Program-made: the position numbers and the translations under genes
From: Brotonthovivens sp045629925
GTDB lineage: Bacteria; Bacillota; Clostridia; Lachnospirales; Lachnospiraceae
Assembly: GCA_045629925.1 (NCBI GenBank)
Contig: JAZQSD010000132.1
Coordinates: 1-13,433, forward strand
Direction: 5' to 3'
Length of the DNA stretch: 13,433 nt
Shown: piece by piece, positions 1-7,332 of the stretch
How the letters are laid out: the number at the start of each line of letters is the position of its first letter
How positions within the stretch are numbered: the stretch's first letter is position 1
Notes under the pieces: model-generated
Seen by the model: only the letters and a program-made list of their open reading frames with translations
Databases searched by the model: none
Told to the model about the DNA's origin: nothing

Positions 1-1097
1 GGATTGTCGATTACCTGCTGTTCTTCCTCTTCTTCTAAGAATTCAAACACTCGCTCAGCTGCTGCTGCCATAGACTGAAGCTGATTCACCACATGAGCCA
101 TCTGAGCGATTGGCTGTGTAAAGTTTCTTACATACTGAGTAAATGCCTGAATCTCACCGATAGTGATCCTTCCATTGATACAGAGAAAACCACCAGAGAT
201 AACTACCGCAACATACCCAAGGTTTGTTACCACAGACATGATCGGATGCATGATTCCTGACAAGAACTGAGACTTCCATGCAGACTTATAGAGAACTGCA
301 TTTGTCTTGTCAAAGCTTTCAATCATTTCCTCTTCTTTATTATAAAGCTTGATAACATTATGCCCGCCGTAGCTTTCTTCAACCAATCCGTTGATATGCC
401 CCAAATATTCCTGCTGTGTCTTGAAATGTTTCTGGGAATGTTTCACTACCAGCATGATCAAAGTCAATGAAACTGGAATAATGCATACCGCAATCAGTGT
501 CATTAACGGAGAGATTGTCAGCATCATGATCAAAACACCGACCATACTGGAGATAGATGTAATGATCTGGGTAATACTTTGGTTCAACCCCATACCAAGG
601 GTATCTACATCGTTGGTAATACGGGATAACACTTCCCCGTGAGTTTTGCTTTCAAAATATTTCAAAGGCATGCGATTGATCTTTTCTACCAACTCACGAC
701 GCATACGATAACACACCTTCTGTGTGATAGTCGTCATTACATAGCCCTGAACGAATGAGAATATCGCACTGCATACGTACAGTCCCAATGTGAGTAACAG
801 AATCTGCCAGATTCTGTCAAAATTGATTCCACCAGTTCCCTGGATCTTGGCCATAAGTCCACTTGCCAGCTCTGTGGTAGCATTTCCCATAACCTTTGGC
901 CCAATAACCGTAAAAACTGTTGAGAGGATTGCAAAAATAATTACGATCACAACCGCAAAACGATATCGCCCAATGTAGCGCAAGATTTTTCTGAATGTAC
1001 CTTTAAAATCTTTTGCTTTTTCCATTGGCATTCCGTGCCCGTGTGGGCCACCGCCACGACGTCTTGGAGGAGTTTTAAAATTTCTTTCTTCGCTCAT
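1..1097 (-). CDS. ABC exporter subunit, membrane-domain part only (gene runs off the window edge)
   Basis: This is the N-terminal 365 codons of an ABC exporter with fused membrane and ATPase domains; the nucleotide-binding domain lies beyond position 1. After a Gly/His/Arg-rich cytosolic tail (residues 1-30) the first membrane helix spans about residues 46-66. Further hydrophobic segments and the typical intracellular coupling sequence (RRELVEKI, then SRITNDVDTLG) follow. The visible end is a Glu-rich linker after AERVFEFL, the usual junction to the ATPase domain. The ATG at 1097 sits one base after the stop of the upstream subunit gene, and its AAAGGAGG site lies inside that gene, so the two are translationally coupled. 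By analogy with TM287/288- or BmrCD-type heterodimers, this subunit should carry the canonical catalytic residues that its partner lacks. The substrate cannot be told from the sequence. Confidence 0.92.
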   Translation of the reverse strand, partial: MSEERNFKTPPRRRGGGPHGHGMPMEKAKDFKGTFRKILRYIGRYRFAVVIVIIFAILSTVFTVIGPKVMGNATTELASGLMAKIQGTGGINFDRIWQILLLTLGLYVCSAIFSFVQGYVMTTITQKVCYRMRRELVEKINRMPLKYFESKTHGEVLSRITNDVDTLGMGLNQSITQIITSISSMVGVLIMMLTISPLMTLIAVCIIPVSLTLIMLVVKHSQKHFKTQQEYLGHINGLVEESYGGHNVIKLYNKEEEMIESFDKTNAVLYKSAWKSQFLSGIMHPIMSVVTNLGYVAVVISGGFLCINGRITIGEIQAFTQYVRNFTQPIAQMAHVVNQLQSMAAAAERVFEFLEEEEEQQVIDN

Positions 1098-1098
1098 T

Positions 1099-3417
1099 TT
1101 ATACTTCCTCCTTTCCAGCTAATTCACGTTCCAGCTCTTTTTCAGAAAGCTGTGATCGGGCAATCTGCAGATATACCTCGCAATCTCGAAGCAACTCTTT
1201 GTGTCTGCCTTTTCCAACAATCTTTCCATCTTCTAGAACAAGAATCTGGTCTGCGTTCATGATAGTGCTGATACGCTGGGCAACAATGATCATTGTCTTA
1301 TCTTTTACTTTTTCCGCCAAAGCTCTTCGAAGGGCTGCATCCGTCTTCATGTCGAGGGCAGAAAAACTGTCATCAAACACATAGACATTTGGATTTTTTG
1401 CAATAGCACGGGCAATGGCAAGACGCTGTTTCTGTCCGCCGGACACGTTTGTTCCGCCCTGTGCAATCTCACTTTCATATCTGTCTTTTTTATGATCAAT
1501 AAATTCTGTAGCCTGCGCAATCTCTGCAGCCACAGCAATCTCTTCATCTGTAGCATCCGCTCTGCCAAATCGCAAGTTAGATGCAATTGTTCCTGAGAAA
1601 AGCACTCCTTTCTGTGGAACAAACCCGATAGAACCGCGAAGATCTTCCATAGACAGATCTCTTACATCCACTCCGTCCAGTGTAACAGAACCTTCTGTAA
1701 CATCATAAAGTCTTGGAATCAGATTCACCAATGTAGACTTACCACATCCGGTACTTCCGATAATGGCAGTGACTTTTCCAGGCTCTGCCACAAAATTGAT
1801 TCCTTCTAAGGCATATTCTTCACCGTTCTCAAAACGGAAATTCACATCATGAAAAGCAACAACACCTTTTTTATCTGCGATGGATTTTGTTACTGTAGGA
1901 GCAACAATTGATGACTCAGTCTTAAGCACTTCATCAATACGATCCGCAGCAACCCCTGCTCTTGGCAACATGATAGACATCATTGTCAGAACCAGGAAGG
2001 AAATAATAATCTGCATTGCGTAGGAAATAAAAGCTGTCATTGCACCTACCTGCATGTAGCCCTGGTCAATACGCTGAGTAGCTACCCACATGATCAGAAC
2101 AACCGTAAAGTTCATGAGAATCATCATACCCGGCATCATGCATGTCATAACACGGTTTGTGAAAAGCTGTGTTTTCAGCAGCACCGTATTTGCCTCGTCA
2201 AATCTTTCCTCTTCCTTGTCTTCACGCTTAAATGCACGGATAACAGGAATCCCTGTAAGAATCTCGCGAGCTACAAGGTTGATATTGTCGATCAGCTTCT
2301 GCATGATCTTAAATTTTGGAAGGGCTACTCCAACCAAACTAAGTACAAACACCATAATAATCACAACTGCAAGGACGATAACCCAGCCCATATTTGCACC
2401 TGTGCCAAGAACCATAACGATACCGCCAATGGCCATGATTGGAGCATAGAGCACCATACGCAGCATCATCGTACAAACCATCTGTACCAGCTGCACGTCA
2501 TTTGTTGTTCTTGTTATCAAAGATGCTGTGGAAAACTGGTTCATCTCTGCATTAGAGAAACTGAGCACTTTCTTAAATGCATCTCCGCGAAGATTGCGTC
2601 CAATCCTTGCTCCAACTTTTGACGCAAAGAAAGTACTGATAATCGCGCAGATTACGGAAATAGCTGTAAAACCAAGCATAATCGCGCCAGTTCTCCAAAG
2701 ATACGCCTTCTGGATCTTGACTACATCTACTCCTGCTTCTTCATCGCAGGCAATTGCGTATGCCACGCCTGTGGATTTCATTAGGGATGAACCCATGGCT
2801 TCTGTCATTTTCTCCAATCCAGTTCTCATCTGATCCACCATTGCATTGTCCATCACACCTGATGAAATCATTCCGGCCATGATTGGGCGCATATCTACAC
2901 AAGTCATCAGCTCTGTCTCGCCGGCTGCATTTTCCTTCTCTGCCTGAAAAACCTCCAGCTCCATGCCCATCTGAGCGCCAATCTGCTCTAAAGTAACAGA
3001 TTCCAATACGCTGGCATCCAGCCCCTGAACCTGTGCAACATAGGTTTTAAAAGCAGCCTCATCAACAGTCGCCATCTGGTAATTCAGCATGATTGGAACA
3101 ATAAGCATATCATCTAGAGAAGCTAACACTTCTTTGTCCTGCTCTGTTCTCACATACAGATCGCCTTCCTTAGCATAGCTGTTATCCCAGGCAGACAGTT
3201 CCTCATCTGTCATGAACATTTTTGCATAGTCATATTCTTCTGCAGTTATTTTTTCTGGCAAAATATGTTCCACGCCTCGATTTTGGATACCTACGTCCAA
3301 AATATCAGCGGTATAAGTTGGCAGGGCCAGATCACAAAAAACCTGTACGATCATCATGACCAAAATAATAAGGACCATTCGCCAATGTGGAACCATGTTT
3401 CTAAATAGTTTTCTCAT
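1099..3417 (-). CDS. ABC exporter subunit with degenerate ATP site and a large extracytoplasmic insertion
   Basis: 772-residue fused membrane/ATPase half-transporter. Helix 1 lies at about residues 13-35 and helix 2 only at about 243-265. The roughly 200 residues between them are mostly hydrophilic and acidic and should face outside, where most relatives have a short loop. The ATPase domain shows an A-loop Tyr535, Walker A GSTGCGKST (554-562), Q-loop Gln602, signature VSGGQKQR (658-665) and Walker B ending FDDSFSALD. The residue in the catalytic Glu position is Asp683, and the H-loop reads VAQR with Gln714 in place of His. This pair of changes marks the degenerate site of heterodimeric exporters, so this protein probably works only with the next gene's product. 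A GGAAAGGAAG ribosome site precedes the ATG. Drug or lipid export is the usual family role; the actual substrate is unknown. Confidence 0.94.
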   Translation of the reverse strand: MRKLFRNMVPHWRMVLIILVMMIVQVFCDLALPTYTADILDVGIQNRGVEHILPEKITAEEYDYAKMFMTDEELSAWDNSYAKEGDLYVRTEQDKEVLASLDDMLIVPIMLNYQMATVDEAAFKTYVAQVQGLDASVLESVTLEQIGAQMGMELEVFQAEKENAAGETELMTCVDMRPIMAGMISSGVMDNAMVDQMRTGLEKMTEAMGSSLMKSTGVAYAIACDEEAGVDVVKIQKAYLWRTGAIMLGFTAISVICAIISTFFASKVGARIGRNLRGDAFKKVLSFSNAEMNQFSTASLITRTTNDVQLVQMVCTMMLRMVLYAPIMAIGGIVMVLGTGANMGWVIVLAVVIIMVFVLSLVGVALPKFKIMQKLIDNINLVAREILTGIPVIRAFKREDKEEERFDEANTVLLKTQLFTNRVMTCMMPGMMILMNFTVVLIMWVATQRIDQGYMQVGAMTAFISYAMQIIISFLVLTMMSIMLPRAGVAADRIDEVLKTESSIVAPTVTKSIADKKGVVAFHDVNFRFENGEEYALEGINFVAEPGKVTAIIGSTGCGKSTLVNLIPRLYDVTEGSVTLDGVDVRDLSMEDLRGSIGFVPQKGVLFSGTIASNLRFGRADATDEEIAVAAEIAQATEFIDHKKDRYESEIAQGGTNVSGGQKQRLAIARAIAKNPNVYVFDDSFSALDMKTDAALRRALAEKVKDKTMIIVAQRISTIMNADQILVLEDGKIVGKGRHKELLRDCEVYLQIARSQLSEKELERELAGKEEV

Positions 3418-3464
3418 AACAACTTCCTTTCCTATTTATTTCCTTGTTCCTCTTTTATTAAACT

Positions 3465-3487
3465 CAGTATTCACTATTTTGATACTG
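3465..3487. promoter_or_regulatory. Inverted repeat in the leader of the ABC operon
   Basis: CAGTAT and ATACTG arms (6 bp, perfect) are separated by 11 bp, between the predicted transcription start and the ribosome site of the ABC operon. It could be a repressor site or chance. No regulator gene lies beside the operon in this window. Confidence 0.2.
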
Positions 3488-3515
3488 TTAATTATCATCC
3501 CATGGACATTTTCTT

Positions 3516-3544
3516 AATGTACCATGCAAAAATTACCATTTCAA
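3516..3544 (-). promoter_or_regulatory. Probable sigma-A promoter of the ABC exporter operon
   Basis: On the minus strand, a -35 of TTGAAA (3539-3544) is separated by 17 bp from a -10 of TACATT (3516-3521), with TG in the extended -10 position. The -35 matches consensus at 5 of 6 bases and the -10 at 4 of 6. This predicts a leader of about 90 nt before the ATG at 3417. Confidence 0.42.
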
Positions 3545-3565
3545 CGGATTTCGCTCAATTTTAAC

Positions 3566-3583
3566 AAACATTTCACAATGTTT
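3566..3583. promoter_or_regulatory. Perfect 7-4-7 dyad upstream of the ABC operon promoter
   Basis: AAACATT and AATGTTT arms flank TCAC. The dyad lies about 22 bp upstream of the -35 of the ABC operon promoter, a position suited to an activator or to a repressor that loops. It is AT-rich, so chance is possible. Confidence 0.25.
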
Positions 3584-3622
3584 ATATTTCTTACATCAAC
3601 CTTAGCGCCCATCCTTCCACAG

Positions 3623-3647
3623 AAAAAGAGGCCGCCTTGGCAGCCCC
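3623..3647 (-). terminator. Rho-independent terminator of the sigma/anti-sigma/serpin operon
   Basis: In minus-strand RNA, GGGGCUGCC pairs with GGCGGCCUC over nine positions with two G-U pairs (about eight effective pairs with a CAAG loop), followed directly by UUUUU. It lies about 85 nt after the serpin stop codon. The two wobble pairs would be mismatches in plus-strand RNA, which supports minus-strand use. Confidence 0.85.
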
Positions 3648-3730
3648 TTATTTCCTTTCTTGTAATTCAATTTTTATTCTATTTATTTCACATTTTCCGA
3701 TTTCATTCAGCACAATTCTATATCCTGCTG

Positions 3731-5056
3731 TTATTCTATCGGTTCTTCAAAGATGCCCATGAATAATGGCACATTTGCCCCGGTATCATAAACCATGTAA
3801 AAGAACGGTTCATCAAAGAACACATCGATAGGCTCATCCACCGGCATTGCGGATCCGCACTCTACAATCACAGATGTAACTGCCGCCGCCTCTGTTCCTT
3901 CTTCGTCCACCTTAAGCACTGCCTTCTGTCTTACCAGGCTGATAAACAATGGGAGCCCATCATCGGAAGTTCCCAAACCTGACAGATCCGCTTTTCCCGC
4001 TTCAAAAGCAGTCTTCACACCCATGTTGATAAAATCCTGATTCAGCACTTTATCGTATTCTACTTCAAATTTTGGCAATTTTATGTTAACCAATTCGTTC
4101 TGAGAATTTGCAATCATATCTGCCATCTGGCCCATATCAAGACCTTCATACATTTGGCGAACACTCTGACCTTCTGTAGGTTTCACGGCAACAAAAGCAT
4201 AATCTCCATCCTGGTAAGGCATTACCACCCCATCAAAACCAGCTCCTTTCAGATATTGAAAGTAAACACCATAGGAATGCATCATATCAATATCAGTTGA
4301 TTTACCACCTTCCATATAGAAGGTTTCCGGACTTGTTGCCTCTGGCTCAAAAGTGTACATCCATTTGCCGTTAAAATAGATGGCATTAATCACAGCAAGT
4401 CTTGCCTCTCCATTCAATGGCTCATCCAGTATAGAATCAATAAGGCCTTCTGTTTTATCTGACACCCACTGATTGATTGGTTCCATGGCACTTGTCAGAG
4501 GCATCTGGTAAACTTCGCCTTTATATACCCCTTTTACAACTTCAAGCCAGGTATCATCTGCTGCCAAGTTGTCATCCACCCAGGCAGAATTTGCAATATT
4601 TACTCTCAAGTTCTCTCCAGCAGCCGGAAGCTTGCCCATAAGGTTTCCAGAAACATCTATCATGTCTTCTCCAAACACGTTATGAAATTCAGCCTGGGTA
4701 TCTCCTTTTGCCCCTGCGCCTACCATACTCATTGCAAAATATGCTGAAACCGGTGACATGACAGGATTGGTCTCTGCAAGATTTTCCTTAAACAACTGAT
4801 AGGAAAAATCCACTGCTGATGTAACGCCATCTTCCGCTCCATCTGTGCAGATGCTAGCAGAAGAACTTCCCGCATCTGCTGTCAGCTCTACAGGTTTCTT
4901 CCCTGCTCCAAGGTTGGCTCCTTCACCGCCACAGCCACAGAGAACAGCCCCGCCTGCCAGACATCCAGCCAGTGCGATAGCGGTTATCTTACGTCCTGTA
5001 ATCTTATGAATTGTTATTTCTCGATCTGTTATTTTTCTTTCAGTTTTCTTTTTCAT
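3731..5056 (-). CDS. Serpin-family protease inhibitor, predicted surface lipoprotein
   Basis: 441 residues. Residues 1-42 are a signal peptide with an unusually long charged n-region (1-25), a hydrophobic core (26-39) and a lipobox-like LCGC that places the lipid on Cys42. A linker of about 35 residues leads to a full serpin domain (about 78-440), with the family segments NAIYFNGKW (224-232) and FFDEPFFYMVYD near the C-terminus. The reactive-loop hinge, EEGTEAAAVTS (385-395), has the small residues needed for strand insertion, so an inhibitory serpin is expected. By hinge counting (P15 = Gly387) P1 is about Gly401, but the loop on the P' side is about five residues longer than in antitrypsin, so Cys400 or Met404 are also possible. 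The start overlaps an AAGGAGGAG site that includes the upstream gene's stop. It is the last gene of a sigma factor operon. The target protease is unknown. Confidence 0.93.
   Translation of the reverse strand: MKKKTERKITDREITIHKITGRKITAIALAGCLAGGAVLCGCGGEGANLGAGKKPVELTADAGSSSASICTDGAEDGVTSAVDFSYQLFKENLAETNPVMSPVSAYFAMSMVGAGAKGDTQAEFHNVFGEDMIDVSGNLMGKLPAAGENLRVNIANSAWVDDNLAADDTWLEVVKGVYKGEVYQMPLTSAMEPINQWVSDKTEGLIDSILDEPLNGEARLAVINAIYFNGKWMYTFEPEATSPETFYMEGGKSTDIDMMHSYGVYFQYLKGAGFDGVVMPYQDGDYAFVAVKPTEGQSVRQMYEGLDMGQMADMIANSQNELVNIKLPKFEVEYDKVLNQDFINMGVKTAFEAGKADLSGLGTSDDGLPLFISLVRQKAVLKVDEEGTEAAAVTSVIVECGSAMPVDEPIDVFFDEPFFYMVYDTGANVPLFMGIFEEPIE
4979..5038 (-). repeat. Four tandem 15-bp units encoding (R/H)(K/E)IT-x in the serpin signal n-region
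   Basis: Residues 7-26 of the serpin read RKITD, REITI, HKITG, RKITA: four five-residue units from four diverged 15-bp DNA repeats. They lengthen the positively charged n-region in front of the hydrophobic core. Copy number is in whole codons, so gain or loss of a unit would keep the frame. Confidence 0.75.
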
Positions 5057-5067
5057 GTTACTCCTCC

Positions 5068-5940
5068 TTACGGAAGCAAATCCAATATATAAGCTTCTAC
5101 ATCATCGAGAGTTACCGCACCTTCTGCCGGAACCTCATACACTTCTTCCGCATAAGATAACCCCTCAACAGTTTCTAAAAAGACATATCGTCTACCCTCT
5201 CCAAAGTAATATGGGGTTCCTACCCGCGGCATGAAGATTCCTTCTGCCCCCTCGCTGATCTTAGCTAAGGCTCCATAATAATCATTATCATAATAGGTTT
5301 GATAACTTACAGAGAACGGCAATTTTATAATGCAGCGATCCCCGGCCTTCAAATCCCCTTTCAGACATTTTTCCACAAGAATGGTTGCCTGTGTATAAGA
5401 AACGTTTTCCGTTTCTCCAACTTTTGCAGTGCCTTCCACCTGAACAAGGCTCTCCACACTGCCTCGAACAATCACAATATTCTGTGCAACGATTTCCTCT
5501 GGTTCGTACCACATCAAAGAACTGGCTCCTGTCTCCACGGTACCTTCTTCCAGGACTGGATATCCTGATGGTTCCCCACAGGTCGGCTCCATAATTGTTG
5601 GCTCGCTGCCAGGATCAGACTCCCCTTTCAAATCAGGTTCAGCCTGTGGCGCCGCCTCATCAACAATACCTTCTGTCATATTTTCCGCTGCACCGCCAAC
5701 AACACTGCTATCCAGGGCGCTCTTTTCACTGTCGCTATACCGCACACCCACACTTAGAGCAACAACCACAACAAGACAAGCTGCCACAGTTCCAGCCAAT
5801 CGATAGACCGGCATCTTTTTGCGGTGCTTACCGTTATTCTTTACCACTCTAAAAGATTCAGCCGCAACCGCTTCTTCAATGTATTCATCTCTGATTTCAT
5901 CCAAAGCCTCTGCTATATACTCTTTCTTCTTATCTAGCAT
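5068..5940 (-). CDS. Single-pass membrane protein, candidate anti-sigma factor
   Basis: 290 residues: a short cytosolic acidic helix (7-25, containing EALDEIRDEYIEEA), a basic stretch (31-42), one membrane helix (about 46-66), a Pro/Glu/Ser-rich linker (70-135) and an extracytoplasmic domain (about 145-290). The outer domain contains a beta-rich stretch, IVRGSVESL through ATILVEKCLKGDLKAGDRC. I see no zinc-binding HxxxCxxC anti-sigma motif. The anti-sigma role is inferred from position: its ATG overlaps the sigma factor stop by seven bases (ATGCTAG), the classic coupling of a sigma factor to its inhibitor, and the acidic N-terminal helix resembles those of other Clostridia sigma partners. An AAGGAAGG ribosome site lies nine bases upstream. 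The outer domain could be the sensor. It might instead be only a membrane protein of the regulon. Confidence 0.75.
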   Translation of the reverse strand: MLDKKKEYIAEALDEIRDEYIEEAVAAESFRVVKNNGKHRKKMPVYRLAGTVAACLVVVVALSVGVRYSDSEKSALDSSVVGGAAENMTEGIVDEAAPQAEPDLKGESDPGSEPTIMEPTCGEPSGYPVLEEGTVETGASSLMWYEPEEIVAQNIVIVRGSVESLVQVEGTAKVGETENVSYTQATILVEKCLKGDLKAGDRCIIKLPFSVSYQTYYDNDYYGALAKISEGAEGIFMPRVGTPYYFGEGRRYVFLETVEGLSYAEEVYEVPAEGAVTLDDVEAYILDLLP

Positions 5941-6491
5941 CCAGCAAAACCTTCCTTTTCAAGATACTTTTTCAACTGCTTCCTCACACGATTCAATCGC
6001 ACAGAAACAAGATTCTCACTTATATGCAGAACTCCTGCCAGATCTTTCACCGAATCTGCAAACCAATATCTGCGCACAAATAATACGCGATTGTCTTTGT
6101 CCAATGTTTCCAGAAATGCATCGATGGCTCGGCCAAGTTCTTTGGCATTCCACTCCTCCTCTGCAGAAGGAACCGGTACAGACAAGGCCAATTCATCCAA
6201 CACTATTTCCATCTGGCAATTCCGTTTCGCCGCTGTCCTTGAACGATATTTTTTCAAAGACAGATTGCGGGTAATCTTACACACAAAAGCAGACAGTGGG
6301 TCTGGCCGATGGGGAGGAATCGCATTCCAGGTTCCCAGATAAGTGTCATTGATACATTCCATCACATCTTCATTGTTTGACAGTATATTATAAGAAATCT
6401 TGTAAAGCAGCTTTTCATATTTTTCTGCTAACATTTTAATTGCCATCTCAGATCGGGCAAAAAACAAGTCGACTATTTTCTGATCTTCCAC
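5934..6491 (-). CDS. ECF-type RNA polymerase sigma factor
   Basis: 185 residues. Region 2 covers about residues 15-85 (LLYKISYNILSNNEDVMECINDTYLGTW, then the DPLSAFVCKITRNLSLKKYR segment that contacts the -10 element). Region 4 is a helix-turn-helix at about 120-178 (LDKDNRVLFVRRYWFADSVKDLAGVL, then SENLVSVRLNRVRKQLKKYL). I chose the GTG at 6491 because a perfect AAAGGAGG site sits seven bases before it. The longer reading from the GTG at 6509 would place that site inside the coding sequence and has no ribosome site of its own. The stop overlaps the next gene's ATG by seven bases. A TGGAAC motif upstream is like an ECF -35, but I see no matching CGT-type -10, so autoregulation is not shown. 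The regulon probably includes the serpin in the same operon. Confidence 0.92.
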   Translation of the reverse strand: MEDQKIVDLFFARSEMAIKMLAEKYEKLLYKISYNILSNNEDVMECINDTYLGTWNAIPPHRPDPLSAFVCKITRNLSLKKYRSRTAAKRNCQMEIVLDELALSVPVPSAEEEWNAKELGRAIDAFLETLDKDNRVLFVRRYWFADSVKDLAGVLHISENLVSVRLNRVRKQLKKYLEKEGFAGC

Positions 6492-6521
6492 CGATGTTCC
6501 TCCTTTCACAGATTATCTACC

Positions 6522-6551
6522 ATTATTTAACACCATCTTACAGTGTTCCAA
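6522..6551 (-). promoter_or_regulatory. Weak promoter candidate for the sigma factor operon
   Basis: TTGGAA (6546-6551) and AATAAT (6522-6527), 18 bp apart on the minus strand, put the start about 25 nt before the GTG. The -35 matches sigma-A consensus at only 4 of 6 bases, and the same bases contain the ECF-like TGGAAC, so the sigma factor used is uncertain. Confidence 0.3.
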
Positions 6552-6626
6552 AAATTTTTTCCACCAAATTTCCTTAGAGCACCCACATATTCCTTCCATA
6601 CGTCCTTATGTACTTTTTACTATACC

Positions 6627-6657
6627 AAAAAAGAGCCTGCGCACATTACGCAGACTC
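6627..6657 (-). terminator. Rho-independent terminator of the hydrolase/YczE-like operon
   Basis: In minus-strand RNA, GAGUCUGCG pairs with CGCAGGCUC (nine pairs, one G-U) around a seven-base loop, followed by UUUUUUGG. It lies about 20 nt after the stop of the membrane protein gene. Confidence 0.9.
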
Positions 6658-6675
6658 TCGTCATTTACAATCGTC

Positions 6676-7308
6676 CTAATTCTTTTTCGCTCCTGATGGC
6701 AGCCACTTCTGGAATTTTCCCACGAAAAATCCTGTCAACAACATGGAAAGCACTGTGCCGATTCCTACTGACACAATTCGGTGACTGGCAACCAGCTCAA
6801 TCACCACCGTAATCGCAACCCAGGCTATATCACCGCAAGTTTTAAAAAAAGAAACCTTCCTGTCATATTTTGCACTGAGGGTAAACCAAAGTTCATCCGC
6901 CGCCGGCAGCACGAACTCAGCCCGTTTGATCACCACAATACCAAGAGCCGTACCCATAATACCAAGCATACAGATGATCTCTTTTCCCCAAATAGGCGCA
7001 TGATCAAAATTCAGCAGGAAATTGTACAGATCTAAAATGTAACCAATTCCAAATCCTACTGGCAATATGATAGCTCTTTTCCATGTGAGTTTTTTTGTTG
7101 CCACCATGATTGCCGCAAAACAACAGCACTGAAAAATAATCGTTACATTTCCAAATGTAAGAGGCGCAATGTTAGAAACCGCAGCGGGAATAGCGCTGAT
7201 TGGCGACAATCCCAAATTCGCTTTTTTAATCAGAACAATTCCAAAGCCCATGATAAAAAGACCTATTATAAAAACAAGCACTCGTTTTAGTGTTACTTTT
7301 TCTTTCAT
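6676..7308 (-). CDS. YczE/YyaS/YitT-type integral membrane protein
   Basis: 210 residues, almost entirely membrane. Hydrophobic helices lie at about 9-27, 52-70, 79-99, 110-127, 158-174 and 180-197, and the C-terminal tail is Lys-rich. The start of the chain (helix, then KKANLGLSPISAIPAAVS) and the internal FVLPAADELWFTLSAKY segment fit the YczE/YitT-type family, whose biochemical function is not established. It begins 24 bases after the stop of the hydrolase gene, has an AGAGG site in that gap, and shares its terminator, so the two are probably co-transcribed. A transport role for a substrate or product of the neighbouring enzyme is possible but is only inference. Confidence 0.85.
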   Translation of the reverse strand: MKEKVTLKRVLVFIIGLFIMGFGIVLIKKANLGLSPISAIPAAVSNIAPLTFGNVTIIFQCCCFAAIMVATKKLTWKRAIILPVGFGIGYILDLYNFLLNFDHAPIWGKEIICMLGIMGTALGIVVIKRAEFVLPAADELWFTLSAKYDRKVSFFKTCGDIAWVAITVVIELVASHRIVSVGIGTVLSMLLTGFFVGKFQKWLPSGAKKN

Positions 7309-7332
7309 TACACCTAACCTCTAACAAAAACC

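Noticed and set aside
2090..2449. Plus-strand open frame of 119 codons
   Set aside because: Lies wholly inside the ABC subunit gene in another frame, with no ribosome site and a Thr/Ile-rich composition typical of a shadow frame.
5819..6274. Plus-strand open frame of 151 codons
   Set aside because: Antisense to the anti-sigma and sigma genes, which are well supported; no ribosome site or family features.
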